A stretch of 64,000 bases of DNA. Source: Alteromonas hispanica. GTDB taxonomy: Bacteria > Pseudomonadota > Gammaproteobacteria > Enterobacterales > Alteromonadaceae. Location: the NCBI RefSeq assembly GCF_010500915.1, contig NZ_JAAAWP010000001.1, positions 496,001 to 560,000 on the forward strand, in the 5' to 3' direction. Shown piece by piece: positions 45,832-53,945 of this stretch. The notes beneath the pieces are model-generated. The model ran no database searches, had not been told where the DNA came from, and saw nothing but the letters and a program-made list of their open reading frames with translations. The translations under genes were made by a program, and so were the position numbers. Within the stretch, counting starts at the first letter, position 1; every line of letters starts with the position of its first letter.

Positions 45832-46610
45832 TATTCTAAGAACGCGTGCTCGATAACAAAGTGACCTTTCTCTCGAGACGTGGCTTTCTTGAAGCCGAAG
45901 TCAGACAGGATAGACATAGTGTCATCTAACATAGATTGGTTTCCACACAGCATAAACCTGTCGTCCTCGGTATTTAACTCTGGCAAATTGAAGTACTTAC
46001 ACAGCTCTCCGCTCTTCAGTAATTCAGTTAAACGGCGCTGATGAAGGCTACTTCTAAACGGCTCTCTTGTGACGATAGGAAAATATAGAAGCTTTTCGGA
46101 CACTAAATCACCAAAGTACTCGTTGTTAGGCAATTCGTTGCAAATCTGATCTTGATAAGCAAGCTCGCTTTTCTCGCGCACGCTGTGCACTAAGATCACA
46201 TGTTCGTACCTTTCATAAATGTCAGGGTCTTTTATGATCGACATGAAAGGCGCAAGGCCCGTTCCCGTTGCCAGTAAATAAAGGTTTTTACCCTCTATCA
46301 AGAAATCAGCCACCAGGGTACCTGCTGGACGGGTAGATAGAAGCAGCTGTTCGCCCACTTTTATATCTTTCAGCCGAGAGGTAAGGGCTCCGTCTGGCAC
46401 TTTAATGCTGAAAAACTCAAGCTCATCTTCATAATTTGCACTCGCGATACTGTAGGCACGCATCAGCGGCTTATTATCAATTTCCAGACCCAGCATAACA
46501 AACTGCCCGTTTTCAAAGGTGTAATTTGGGCTTCGTGTTGTTTTAATTGAAAATAATGACTCATTCCAATGGTGGACGTGGGTAACTGTTTCTGACGTTA
46601 AATTTCGCAT
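45831..46610 (-). CDS. fpr: Ferredoxin-NADP+ reductase
   Basis: Flavoprotein of 259 residues of the bacterial Fpr type. It exchanges electrons between NADPH and ferredoxin or flavodoxin, and serves in oxidative stress defence and iron-sulfur assembly. The FAD motif is MRAYSIASANYEDELEF, the NADP-binding glycine motif is LLATGTGLAPFMSI, and FMLCGNQSMLDD lies near the C-terminus. It is a single gene with a duplicated 25-bp element in its upstream region. Confidence 0.93.
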   Translation of the reverse strand: MRNLTSETVTHVHHWNESLFSIKTTRSPNYTFENGQFVMLGLEIDNKPLMRAYSIASANYEDELEFFSIKVPDGALTSRLKDIKVGEQLLLSTRPAGTLVADFLIEGKNLYLLATGTGLAPFMSIIKDPDIYERYEHVILVHSVREKSELAYQDQICNELPNNEYFGDLVSEKLLYFPIVTREPFRSSLHQRRLTELLKSGELCKYFNLPELNTEDDRFMLCGNQSMLDDTMSILSDFGFKKATSREKGHFVIEHAFLE

Positions 46611-47091
46611 TTTCTCCCCGATAACGTTACTTCAATTTAGCTGTTGGTAATTAACACCCGCGATTAGTCGTAATAATACCCGAGTGTTTTACTCAGGTAA
46701 ATACCCTAGCAAATTACTCAAGTATTAGTTAAGACCATCAGCCAGACCATAAATATAAATAGCAATCTCCCAAGGAGAACGACGGATAATTGTGTTACGT
46801 GATACGAGAAGCTTGAGATTAAGATTAGAGCGTATTGATGATGCGGGCGCTGTCGAATTTTAAAGTAGAATTTAACCCCACTAAATCTTATTTTTAGCCC
46901 GAGCATAAATTGCGATTTCGCTAAATCGCGTCTAGGTTAAAAGTGACTAAAACTAAAGTTGTATCCACTTTTGTATTAATTTAAAGTTTAATATACTTAA
47001 ATGTCATATATGTCGTATTATGATGTACAAAGTTTCTTCAACAGAATAAAATGTACTGAAGAGGTATTTTCCCTGCTCACGGAGGATTTAC
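46611..47091. promoter_or_regulatory. Divergent region between fpr and the response regulator gene
   Basis: A 481-base gap with no supported gene. It contains a 25-bp tandem duplication (46675-46724) and a perfect 7-bp hairpin GCGATTT-CGCT-AAATCGC (46912-46929). AT-rich DNA at 46965-47030 probably carries the promoter of the response regulator operon. Confidence 0.5.
46675..46724. repeat. 25-bp tandem duplication upstream of fpr
   Basis: Units 46675-46699 and 46700-46724 share the frame AATACC..AG....TTACTCA.GTA with about 18 of 25 identical positions. The position, 65-115 bases before the fpr start, would suit a duplicated regulator site or a chance local duplication. Confidence 0.65.
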
Positions 47092-47457
47092 ATGTCGTTA
47101 TCTGTACTAATTGCCGATGACTCTAAACTAGCAAGACGAAACGTTGTTCGCTCACTTCCTTTAGAGGTCGATTTTGCGGTAACTGAAGTGACAAACGGGC
47201 AAGAAGCAGTAAGTTTGCTTGCAGATAACACATACAGCCTTGTTTTACTTGATCTTACAATGCCGAAACTCGATGGCATTGACGTTCTCGAGCGACTTCA
47301 AACACTACCAGAAATGCCGAATGTGGTGGTAATAAGTGCTGACTTTCAACCAGAGAAACAACGGGTGGTAAAGGAGCTTGGGGCTAAATACTTTCTTCGA
47401 AAACCACTCAAAAAAGAAGATTTGGTGAACGTTCTCACTGAGTTAGGGTATTTATGA
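47092..47457 (+). CDS. Single-domain response regulator (CheY-like)
   Basis: Receiver-only protein of 121 residues. The acidic pair DDSK, the phospho-acceptor in LVLLDLTMPKLDG and the Lys in LRKPLKKEDL are all present. It has no output domain, so it acts by protein contact or as a phosphate carrier. It overlaps the CheC-type phosphatase gene by four bases, which implies that the phosphatase acts on this regulator. No chemotaxis kinase or receptor gene is nearby. A GGAGG site precedes the start. Confidence 0.92.
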   Translation: MSLSVLIADDSKLARRNVVRSLPLEVDFAVTEVTNGQEAVSLLADNTYSLVLLDLTMPKLDGIDVLERLQTLPEMPNVVVISADFQPEKQRVVKELGAKYFLRKPLKKEDLVNVLTELGYL

Positions 47458-48038
47458 ACACGTCATCACAGTTGAATGAAGAGCAAAGGGATGTACTCCA
47501 AGAGCTATTGAACATCTCAATGGGCCAGGCCGCTAACTCTCTAGCGGTTATGCTAGATACAAGAATTGATATTTCCATTCCCGAAATTTCTGCCGTAACC
47601 CCAAATCAGCTGTACGACTTGCTGTTTGAAACCGGCGACCTCTCTTACACTCGACAATCGTTTATGCGCGACATCCACGGCGAGGTAATATCGATCATTT
47701 CCTATTCTGGCCTCTCTGAAATTGGCGCGCTGATGGATTATGACCAGCCGTTAAGCGAGGAGGATATTCAAGAAATTATTTTAGAACTTTCTAATATTCT
47801 TGCAGGGGCTTGTCTTTCAGGACTTTCGGAGCAACTTAAGCTAACCACAAACCTCAACATGCCTTTACTTTTTCAGCCTGATAAAGCCAGTTTTGACGGC
47901 CTTCCATGGCAGCATAGCTTAGCAATGGAAGTGCAGTTTTTAATTACGATATCGTCATTTAGCATGCGGGTTATATTCTGCCTTGATGATGAGTCACTCG
48001 CGAGAATACTTGGTACCTTGAATGCGTACTTGAAGTAG
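47454..48038 (+). CDS. CheC-like phosphatase
   Basis: Protein of 194 residues with both CheC-type active-site motifs: ELLNISMGQAANSLA (about 16-30) and ELSNILAGACLSGLSEQL (about 110-127), each keeping the acid and asparagine that attack the aspartyl-phosphate. CheC/CheX proteins dephosphorylate CheY-like regulators. The start codon overlaps the stop of the response regulator gene, making a two-gene module. It is outside any chemotaxis cluster. Confidence 0.9.
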   Translation: MNTSSQLNEEQRDVLQELLNISMGQAANSLAVMLDTRIDISIPEISAVTPNQLYDLLFETGDLSYTRQSFMRDIHGEVISIISYSGLSEIGALMDYDQPLSEEDIQEIILELSNILAGACLSGLSEQLKLTTNLNMPLLFQPDKASFDGLPWQHSLAMEVQFLITISSFSMRVIFCLDDESLARILGTLNAYLK

Positions 48039-48080
48039 TAGATACGATTTTTAAATACTGTTTTAGACAATCTCATTAGC

Positions 48081-48110
48081 ACGCCGGCTTGGATTACTTT
48101 GTGCCGGCGT
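48081..48110. terminator. Hairpin between convergent CheC-like and M20 genes
   Basis: ACGCCGGC (48081-48088) and GCCGGCGT (48103-48110) form a perfect 8-bp GC-rich stem with a 14-base loop that contains the stop codon of the M20 gene. There is no clear T-run; a shared transcription end is likely but not proven. Confidence 0.45.
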
Positions 48111-49569
48111 CTTCAATCATACTGTAAAAATAACTTACCGCTTTTATATAATCATCAACCGCAAGCTGCTCATTCACGCCATGGAAACGTTTTAAGCTTT
48201 GCTTGTCCAGTCTCACCATCATAAATCTATACACGTTATCTGATAGCTCATAAAAGTGCTTAGAGTCTGTGCCTCCCATTACCAGGTAAGGGGCAACTAA
48301 AATACTGTCATCCATACGGCGAATGTTGGACTCAATCAAGCGATACCCCAAACTGTCTGTAGGTGACACTTGAGAAGGCTCGTTTTCCATAAAAGTTTCA
48401 ACTTTTACGCGAGGATCGTTTATTGCCTCAGTAATGTGCTGTTTAACACTAGCAATAGTGTCGCCAGGTAAAATACGCACATTCACTACGGCACTCGCTA
48501 CTGTTGGTAATATATTAGACTTACTGCTGCCCTCAAGCATTGTAGCCGCTATAGAGGTGCGAATGCCCGCAGCACTGCTTGGCGATGCCAGCATTGTTTG
48601 CTCTACAATTGGCGAGAACAGCCATAGGTTTGCCATAGGAAGCTGAAGTGAAAAAGGCGCATAAGCCGCCACATGAGAAAAGGTGTTGTAACTGTGAGAT
48701 AAATCGGTGTCGAACTGATTATTCTCTATATTGACGATAGCCTGGCTTAGAATACCTGCCGCTGTATGGTTTGGCGGTTGAGAAGAATGGCCCCCCTCAG
48801 ACGACACGGTCAACCGTAAATTAACGAACCCTTTTTCGGCCACACCGATAATGGCAACGGGTTGCTCTATACCTGTCATTACGCCTTGCGTTATAGCGCC
48901 ACCCTCATCAAGAACAAACTCAAAGCTTAACCCTTGCTGTTTAAAGTGCTCCGCAATTTTTGCAGCTCCCTGTTTGCCGCCTATCTCCTCATCGTGACCG
49001 AACGCAAAGTAAATACTGCGCTTAGGTGCAAAACCATTTTTTAAGTGCGTTTCCATGGCTTCAAGCAACGCCATTACTGTTACCTTGTCATCAATGGTGC
49101 CCCGTCCCCAAACCGTATCATCGACTACGGCGCCACTAAATGGCTGCTGCTCCCATTGCTCAGCGGTGCCTTCATCTACCGGCACCACGTCTGTATGCCC
49201 CATAAAAAGCACAGGCTGCAGCGAAGCATCGCTACCTTTTAAATGATAAACAAGGCTGTACTCACTCATTGTGTAATGCTCTGCTTTCTCATGAATTAAG
49301 GGAAAACTGTTTTGAATGTGCTTGTGTAGCCCCAAAAAGGCCTCTGCATTAAGGCGAGATGGGTCGTCATAAGAGACCGTCTTAAACTGAATAGATTTAG
49401 CGAACCTTGCTACAGCAGATTCTCTATCGATGGGCGCCTCTGGCAGCGGGCTATCTACAATTAGTTGGCTGTCTTTAAAACTCATTAGCGTATTCACATA
49501 AAGGCCTACACCAAGAACAACAACCAGCACAATTAAGAAACTTATTATTTTTATCAGCCGGGATTTCAT
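48094..49569 (-). CDS. M20 peptidase, PM20D1/carboxypeptidase S-like
   Basis: Membrane-anchored metallohydrolase of 491 residues. One N-terminal membrane segment (about 5-27) is followed by an M20 domain: FMGHTDVVPVDEG, WGRGTIDDK, AFGHDEEIGG, VLDEGGAI and the C-terminal MGGTDSKHFYELS. The closest family is that of PM20D1 and yeast carboxypeptidase S, which make or cleave N-acyl amino acids and dipeptides. The catalytic domain probably faces the periplasm. Together with the secreted M20 at 44422 this gives two M20 enzymes within 5 kb. Confidence 0.9.
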   Translation of the reverse strand: MKSRLIKIISFLIVLVVVLGVGLYVNTLMSFKDSQLIVDSPLPEAPIDRESAVARFAKSIQFKTVSYDDPSRLNAEAFLGLHKHIQNSFPLIHEKAEHYTMSEYSLVYHLKGSDASLQPVLFMGHTDVVPVDEGTAEQWEQQPFSGAVVDDTVWGRGTIDDKVTVMALLEAMETHLKNGFAPKRSIYFAFGHDEEIGGKQGAAKIAEHFKQQGLSFEFVLDEGGAITQGVMTGIEQPVAIIGVAEKGFVNLRLTVSSEGGHSSQPPNHTAAGILSQAIVNIENNQFDTDLSHSYNTFSHVAAYAPFSLQLPMANLWLFSPIVEQTMLASPSSAAGIRTSIAATMLEGSSKSNILPTVASAVVNVRILPGDTIASVKQHITEAINDPRVKVETFMENEPSQVSPTDSLGYRLIESNIRRMDDSILVAPYLVMGGTDSKHFYELSDNVYRFMMVRLDKQSLKRFHGVNEQLAVDDYIKAVSYFYSMIEDAGTK

Positions 49570-49685
49570 TTTTATCTACCTAAATGAAAAGTGCAAAATA
49601 GTGAAGATAGTATTATCACGAATGTGCGGTAAAGTCTTGTTATGTCAGACCTATTCAAGCGTTTCAACAGCCTGTGATAGTTTGC

Positions 49686-51689
49686 CTATTTCGCCTGTCC
49701 TCTATTTTTGCTTCCAACTTCAGCCTTCTTAGTTCGTTTTCGCTTTTTGTAGGCAGGCTTTCCCGCTGCTTTCACCCCTTTAAGTGAGGTAGGCAAAGAT
49801 GATGATGCTGCGCTAATAAGGCTGCTTAGTGTGCTTTCTAGCGGCTGCATAAAGCTTTTATAGTTGGCTTGCTGTTCGGCAATACTATTTAACGTGGCCT
49901 CCCACTTCGCTGTCATGTCTGGGGTTGTGCATATTTCAGGAAGCGCCTCAATTAACCCTACGCCAGCGGGGGTAGCCACTATTGCTTTTCCCTGACGCTG
50001 CAAAAAGCCTCGTTTAAATAATAACTCGATAATGCCGGCACGAGTGGCTTCGGTACCTAAGCCGTCTGTGTCTTTTAATATTGATTTAAGCGCCGCGTCT
50101 TTTACGAAACGGTTAATGCCCGTCATTGCAGCAAGCAGCGTGGCGTCGGTAAAATGCTTTGGCGGCTGGGTAAACTTTTCTAGAAGCTCTCCTTTTTCAC
50201 AGTGCAGCAGGTCTGTTTTTTTAAGGTTGGATAATACTTGGGCAAATGCGCCCTCGTTGTTGCTTTGTTTCCCAGTATCGGTCTCAAAACTATTTTGTTC
50301 GCCTGTGTTTGTATTAGCAGCGGGCCCTTTCTCAAATAGTTTCTTCCAGCCTAATTGCTCAGTCACATTGGCGGTTGCGTTAAATTTGCCACCAGCAATA
50401 GTCAATTCAATGTGAGTGTGTTGATAAATAAAAGCCGGATAAAACTGCGCTAGGTACTGGCGCACAATAAGCCCATAAACGTTTTTTTCTAAACTGCTTA
50501 ACGACGAGTTTGCTGGCGACTTTTCAGTTGGAATAATGGCATGGTGAGCCCCTACCTTTGCATTATTCCACGCTTTAGACTTTATTGATGCGTCGGCTTT
50601 TTTAGCATCTTCAGAAAAAGGCATTTGCGCGTTTGAAAGCGTGTTGATAATCGATTTCGCCAAAGCAAATTGTTCGTTTGGTAGATATCGACAATCAGAG
50701 CGTGGATACGTGATGAGTTTATGTTTTTCATACAGCGACTGGCATACATCAAGCACTAGCTTTGCGTTTAATGAAAACCGCTTAGCTGCATCTATTTGAA
50801 GCGACGACAGGTTGTAAGGCAAAGGAGCGTTAAGCTTTTTTTGCTGCTTTTTTATATCGGCAATTTTTGCAGCTTGATTGGTTATTCTTGCTACGACATT
50901 TTCTGCAAGTGCTTTAGAGAGAACGCGCCCTTCATCATCCATGTAGGCGCTACATGCGTCGCTTGGTTGCCACTTTGCAATAAATCGTTGATTGTTAGGG
51001 ACTTGAACATGAGCGTTCACCTCGTAAAAAGGCTTGGAGACGAAGTGTTTAATTTCCTTGTCTCTGGTTACTACTAAGCCAAGAATTGGGGTTTGAACAC
51101 GACCAACGGAAAGCACACCTTTGTAGCCCACTTTGCCGCCCTGAATAGTATATGCCCGGGTTAGGTTAATACCATATAACCAGTCGGCTCGGCTTCTGGC
51201 AAGTGCTGAGACTGACAGGGGCACAAATTGTTTATTTGACTTCAGTTGCGTTAATGCTCGCTTTACTGCCGGTAAATTTAAGTCGCTTACTAGCAAACGC
51301 TGCATAGCATCGCGCTTTCGCTGCGCCACGTTTAAAAAATCGATAACTTCGTCAACAAGCAGTTGCCCTTCACGATCAGGGTCGCCTGCATGCACTATCT
51401 GCTGACATTGTTTAACTAATTTGCGAATAACCGCTAGCTGGCTTTTTGTTTTATATTTTGGCTTGAGTTGCCATTGCTGTGGAATGATAGGTAAATGTTC
51501 TAACTGCCACCTCTTGAATTTTTCATCGTAGCTGTCGGGCTCTGCTTGTTCAAGAATATGCCCTATACACCAAGTAACAACATCACCATTTCCTACTTCA
51601 ATGTAGCCTTGATGCTTTTTGTGAGGTTTGGGCAACGCATCCGCAATTGCACGCCCTAAGCTAGGCTTTTCTGCAATGTATAACTTCAT
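49686..51689 (-). CDS. topB: DNA topoisomerase III
   Basis: Type IA topoisomerase of 667 residues. The N-terminal Toprim domain has YIAEKPSLGRAIA and HAGDPDREGQLL. The active-site tyrosine is in LITYPRSDCRYL, and GLGTEATRAGIIE follows. It relaxes and decatenates single-stranded DNA crossings, usually with RecQ. The C-terminus is short, basic and lacks zinc-finger cysteines, normal for TopB. It lies downstream of the satD-like and DUF3307 genes on the same strand, with gaps of 113 and 178 bases. Confidence 0.95.
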   Translation of the reverse strand: MKLYIAEKPSLGRAIADALPKPHKKHQGYIEVGNGDVVTWCIGHILEQAEPDSYDEKFKRWQLEHLPIIPQQWQLKPKYKTKSQLAVIRKLVKQCQQIVHAGDPDREGQLLVDEVIDFLNVAQRKRDAMQRLLVSDLNLPAVKRALTQLKSNKQFVPLSVSALARSRADWLYGINLTRAYTIQGGKVGYKGVLSVGRVQTPILGLVVTRDKEIKHFVSKPFYEVNAHVQVPNNQRFIAKWQPSDACSAYMDDEGRVLSKALAENVVARITNQAAKIADIKKQQKKLNAPLPYNLSSLQIDAAKRFSLNAKLVLDVCQSLYEKHKLITYPRSDCRYLPNEQFALAKSIINTLSNAQMPFSEDAKKADASIKSKAWNNAKVGAHHAIIPTEKSPANSSLSSLEKNVYGLIVRQYLAQFYPAFIYQHTHIELTIAGGKFNATANVTEQLGWKKLFEKGPAANTNTGEQNSFETDTGKQSNNEGAFAQVLSNLKKTDLLHCEKGELLEKFTQPPKHFTDATLLAAMTGINRFVKDAALKSILKDTDGLGTEATRAGIIELLFKRGFLQRQGKAIVATPAGVGLIEALPEICTTPDMTAKWEATLNSIAEQQANYKSFMQPLESTLSSLISAASSSLPTSLKGVKAAGKPAYKKRKRTKKAEVGSKNRGQAK

Positions 51690-51802
51690 TAAAACGCTTT
51701 AGCAAAGAGAAGTGAAAAATAGGGGTACATGGTAGATAACCACTGTTGATATATCCAGTTATTTTTAAATCAGCACTAAAATCCAACCTAATTGACAGTT
51801 AA

Positions 51803-52648
51803 CTAGGGCGTGCTGATATACCAATGAGTAAAAAGCCCTATTGCTATGGTTATTGCAACGCTTGTAAATGTTCCTAGCAATACATATTCGGTTAATTTTT
51901 TATCTTCACTTTTAGTTAAATTACCAAACCTAAAAATAGATTTAGCAGCAATTAAAAAACCTATAGCGGCAAATTGGTTCATCAGCACAAAGGTAAGCAT
52001 AAGCAGCCTTTCTAAGTAGCCAATACGTTGCCCAGCCATTGCTAATGTTGTTTGAATAGGAAGCTGAACAAGGTGCTCTGCTTCTTTTGGCTTATTCAGT
52101 TCATCAAGTTGTTTTGTCCACGGCGACAGCAGCTGCTTAATAAATATAGAGGTGGGCTGTAAAATTACTAAATACGCTAAGAACACAGCTAAGTGAATAT
52201 GGTTAATGGTGAAAATTCTGATTATTAAAGCGTCAAACTGATTGGTCAACAGCGCCCACAATAATACGAGAACTGCGACATGGGCTGCTTGATCTATTGC
52301 AAACGCGAGTGTGGAAGAACCTGCGTAAGACTTTATTGCATCAATTATGAAATGGCTGAATAACACAGCAATTGCCACTATACATAGCGGGCCTATGCCA
52401 ATCGACAAAGATGTGAGTTGCTGAATACTGCCTTTGCTTGGCAACTGCCCTGCCTGCTTATACGACACAAACGATATTATGAGTAATAGCAGCAATGCCA
52501 CTACGCCATGCAATAGAGCATGAAGATACAGTGCCGGCGATTGAAGGTGTTTAGTATTTCGGCTGTTTACCCAGCTCGCAGGCTGAAGATAGAAATCGCC
52601 AATGACGTGAGCCACCAATAGCCCGATTAAAATACCAATGTGTTCCAT
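51803..52648 (-). CDS. DUF3307 membrane protein
   Basis: Inner-membrane protein of 281 residues with about six to seven hydrophobic segments. It begins with the DUF3307 signature LVAHVIGDFYLQPASWVNSRN and a histidine-rich LYLHALLHGVVALLLLL segment. The family has no settled function, but members are often next to SatD-type genes, as here (178 bases downstream of one). A membrane effector or transporter role controlled by SatD is possible. I assign no function. Confidence 0.85.
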   Translation of the reverse strand: MEHIGILIGLLVAHVIGDFYLQPASWVNSRNTKHLQSPALYLHALLHGVVALLLLLIISFVSYKQAGQLPSKGSIQQLTSLSIGIGPLCIVAIAVLFSHFIIDAIKSYAGSSTLAFAIDQAAHVAVLVLLWALLTNQFDALIIRIFTINHIHLAVFLAYLVILQPTSIFIKQLLSPWTKQLDELNKPKEAEHLVQLPIQTTLAMAGQRIGYLERLLMLTFVLMNQFAAIGFLIAAKSIFRFGNLTKSEDKKLTEYVLLGTFTSVAITIAIGLFTHWYISTP

Positions 52649-52748
52649 TCTTAGAAATCCGTTTTATATTCGGTTAACCGCAGCGGCTTTTTTAGCAGCT
52701 TGTTCGCAAACCGTTCTTCTGTTGCATGTTGTTCAATATGGGTATTTC

Positions 52749-52822
52749 TCGTGGCATAAGTCGTGGCATACCTTGTGGAGTATCTTATGGGGTACCTTAT
52801 TGGATACCATGCGACATACCTT
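52749..52822. repeat. 12/13-bp tandem repeat, six copies, after the satD-like stop
   Basis: Six consecutive units at 52749-52760, 52761-52773, 52774-52786, 52787-52798, 52799-52810 and 52811-52822, consensus NTGGCATACCTT with drift. The array starts four bases past the stop codon of the satD-like gene and fills much of the gap before the DUF3307 gene, so it is probably transcribed. Confidence 0.85.
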
Positions 52823-52826
52823 GCCA

Positions 52827-53468
52827 TCAGCGACTATTCTCATTAACTTCTGCAGCCATATAAGAAAGATAATCGCTTACCAAATGATATTCGCTGGCAT
52901 TTAAAATACGGGTAACGTTACTGCGGGTTTTACCCAGTTTAACTGCTATCTGCTCATGCCCTTTATCTTCTGCGCTAATGTAGGCTAATAAGGTTTCTGC
53001 TTGGGTTTGAGTTAGACTTGTAATGTGGCTGTCTAAAAATGCAGTTAATAATGAAGCATGTTTGTTAAGAGCTTCAGAGTTACTCGTAAACGCTAAATAT
53101 TGCGATTTCAGATTATCCAGCGCCCTGCCAGAGCGTACGAAAGCGTCGCCATTGCCGGTTTTAACTTCACCACCAGTAAAATTCACGGTACCAAGCCCCA
53201 CGCTAATGCGAACGTTTATAGAGGGTTTGCAGGCTTTCAACGCAAGCCTTATACAAACCGCCACCTGCATGGCGTGTTGTGGTGAGGGAATAACAGCCTG
53301 AAAAGCATCTCCGCGAAACACGTCAAATTCCCCTTCATAAAGCGCAGTTTGCTCTTTAAGGGCGGCGGTGAGTACTTTCAATACATGCGCAAAGTCGGCC
53401 TCACTTAAAGACTGTGAATTCGCAATATCACCGGTTATTACTGCCGCGCTCTGCAGAGCCTTTTCCAT
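52827..53468 (-). CDS. SatD-like protein with nucleotide-cyclase-like domain and HTH
   Basis: Protein of 213 residues in the SatD family, named for the Streptococcus mutans sat locus. The first 125 residues resemble a class III nucleotide cyclase: ITGDIANS (Asp14), FRGDAF (Asp54, 40 residues later, where cyclases have two metal aspartates), VRISVGLGTV and GNGDAFVRSGRALDNL with Arg115. The asparagine expected four residues before that arginine is a valine, so activity is uncertain. Residues 155-205 form a helix-turn-helix (EQIAVKLGKTRSNVTRIL). It probably shares an operon with DUF3307 and is divergent from the WYL regulator. Confidence 0.8.
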   Translation of the reverse strand: MEKALQSAAVITGDIANSQSLSEADFAHVLKVLTAALKEQTALYEGEFDVFRGDAFQAVIPSPQHAMQVAVCIRLALKACKPSINVRISVGLGTVNFTGGEVKTGNGDAFVRSGRALDNLKSQYLAFTSNSEALNKHASLLTAFLDSHITSLTQTQAETLLAYISAEDKGHEQIAVKLGKTRSNVTRILNASEYHLVSDYLSYMAAEVNENSR

Positions 53469-53945
53469 ATCGTCCTTCTTCGCGTTTTAATGTCTTTTCC
53501 GCACCTTGCTTTTAGTAAGAAAGAAAGTGAGTAAAGACGTAAAGTAGAATCAATTTATATTCTTAGTTTAGATTAACTGTATTTTTATACAGATACAATT
53601 CATACCTTTCTCACCTTTATATAGTCGAGCTAAAATGTGAAGCTAATGTGTGAAGCCAAAGTGCACTCGTTAATTTACCTTACTTCAAAAGTGACTATAA
53701 ATAATCACTTTTTTGAAAGTTACCATAATCAATCACTTTTATGCAATGAGTTACCCGCTTAGCTTGAGTAAAGAACCTTTAATACAGGGTTTCTAACTTG
53801 GCACGCACCTATCAAGACAGGCACAACACTCACTATCTTACGGATAAAGTGAATGTCACTAGGCTAAAGTTCCAGTGCGACAGTTTTTGTCGCATATGGT
53901 AACTATGCTATCGTCACTGTTACCCTTAAAGCCTGTTTTCTCACT
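53469..53945. promoter_or_regulatory. Divergent control region of satD-like and WYL genes
   Basis: A 477-base region without a gene. It holds two short tandem duplications (53631-53657, about 13 bp; 53687-53742, about 28 bp with AAAAGTGA/TCACTTTT dyads) and a perfect inverted repeat at 53876-53894 just before the WYL gene. The AAAAGTGA-N9-TCACTTTT dyad at 53687 is followed by TTG and could act as a weak terminator or operator. Confidence 0.55.
53876..53894. promoter_or_regulatory. Inverted repeat, candidate WYL autoregulatory site
   Basis: TGCGACA-GTTTT-TGTCGCA is a perfect 7-bp inverted repeat with a 5-base spacer, 51 bases before the WYL gene start. GACA/TGTC dyads are usual for WYL-type regulators, so this is probably its own operator. 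Confidence 0.6.

Noticed and set aside
52749..52822. Six-unit repeat considered as a CRISPR array
   Set aside because: Units are 12-13 bp and directly contiguous, with no spacers and no cas genes nearby; it is a plain tandem repeat.
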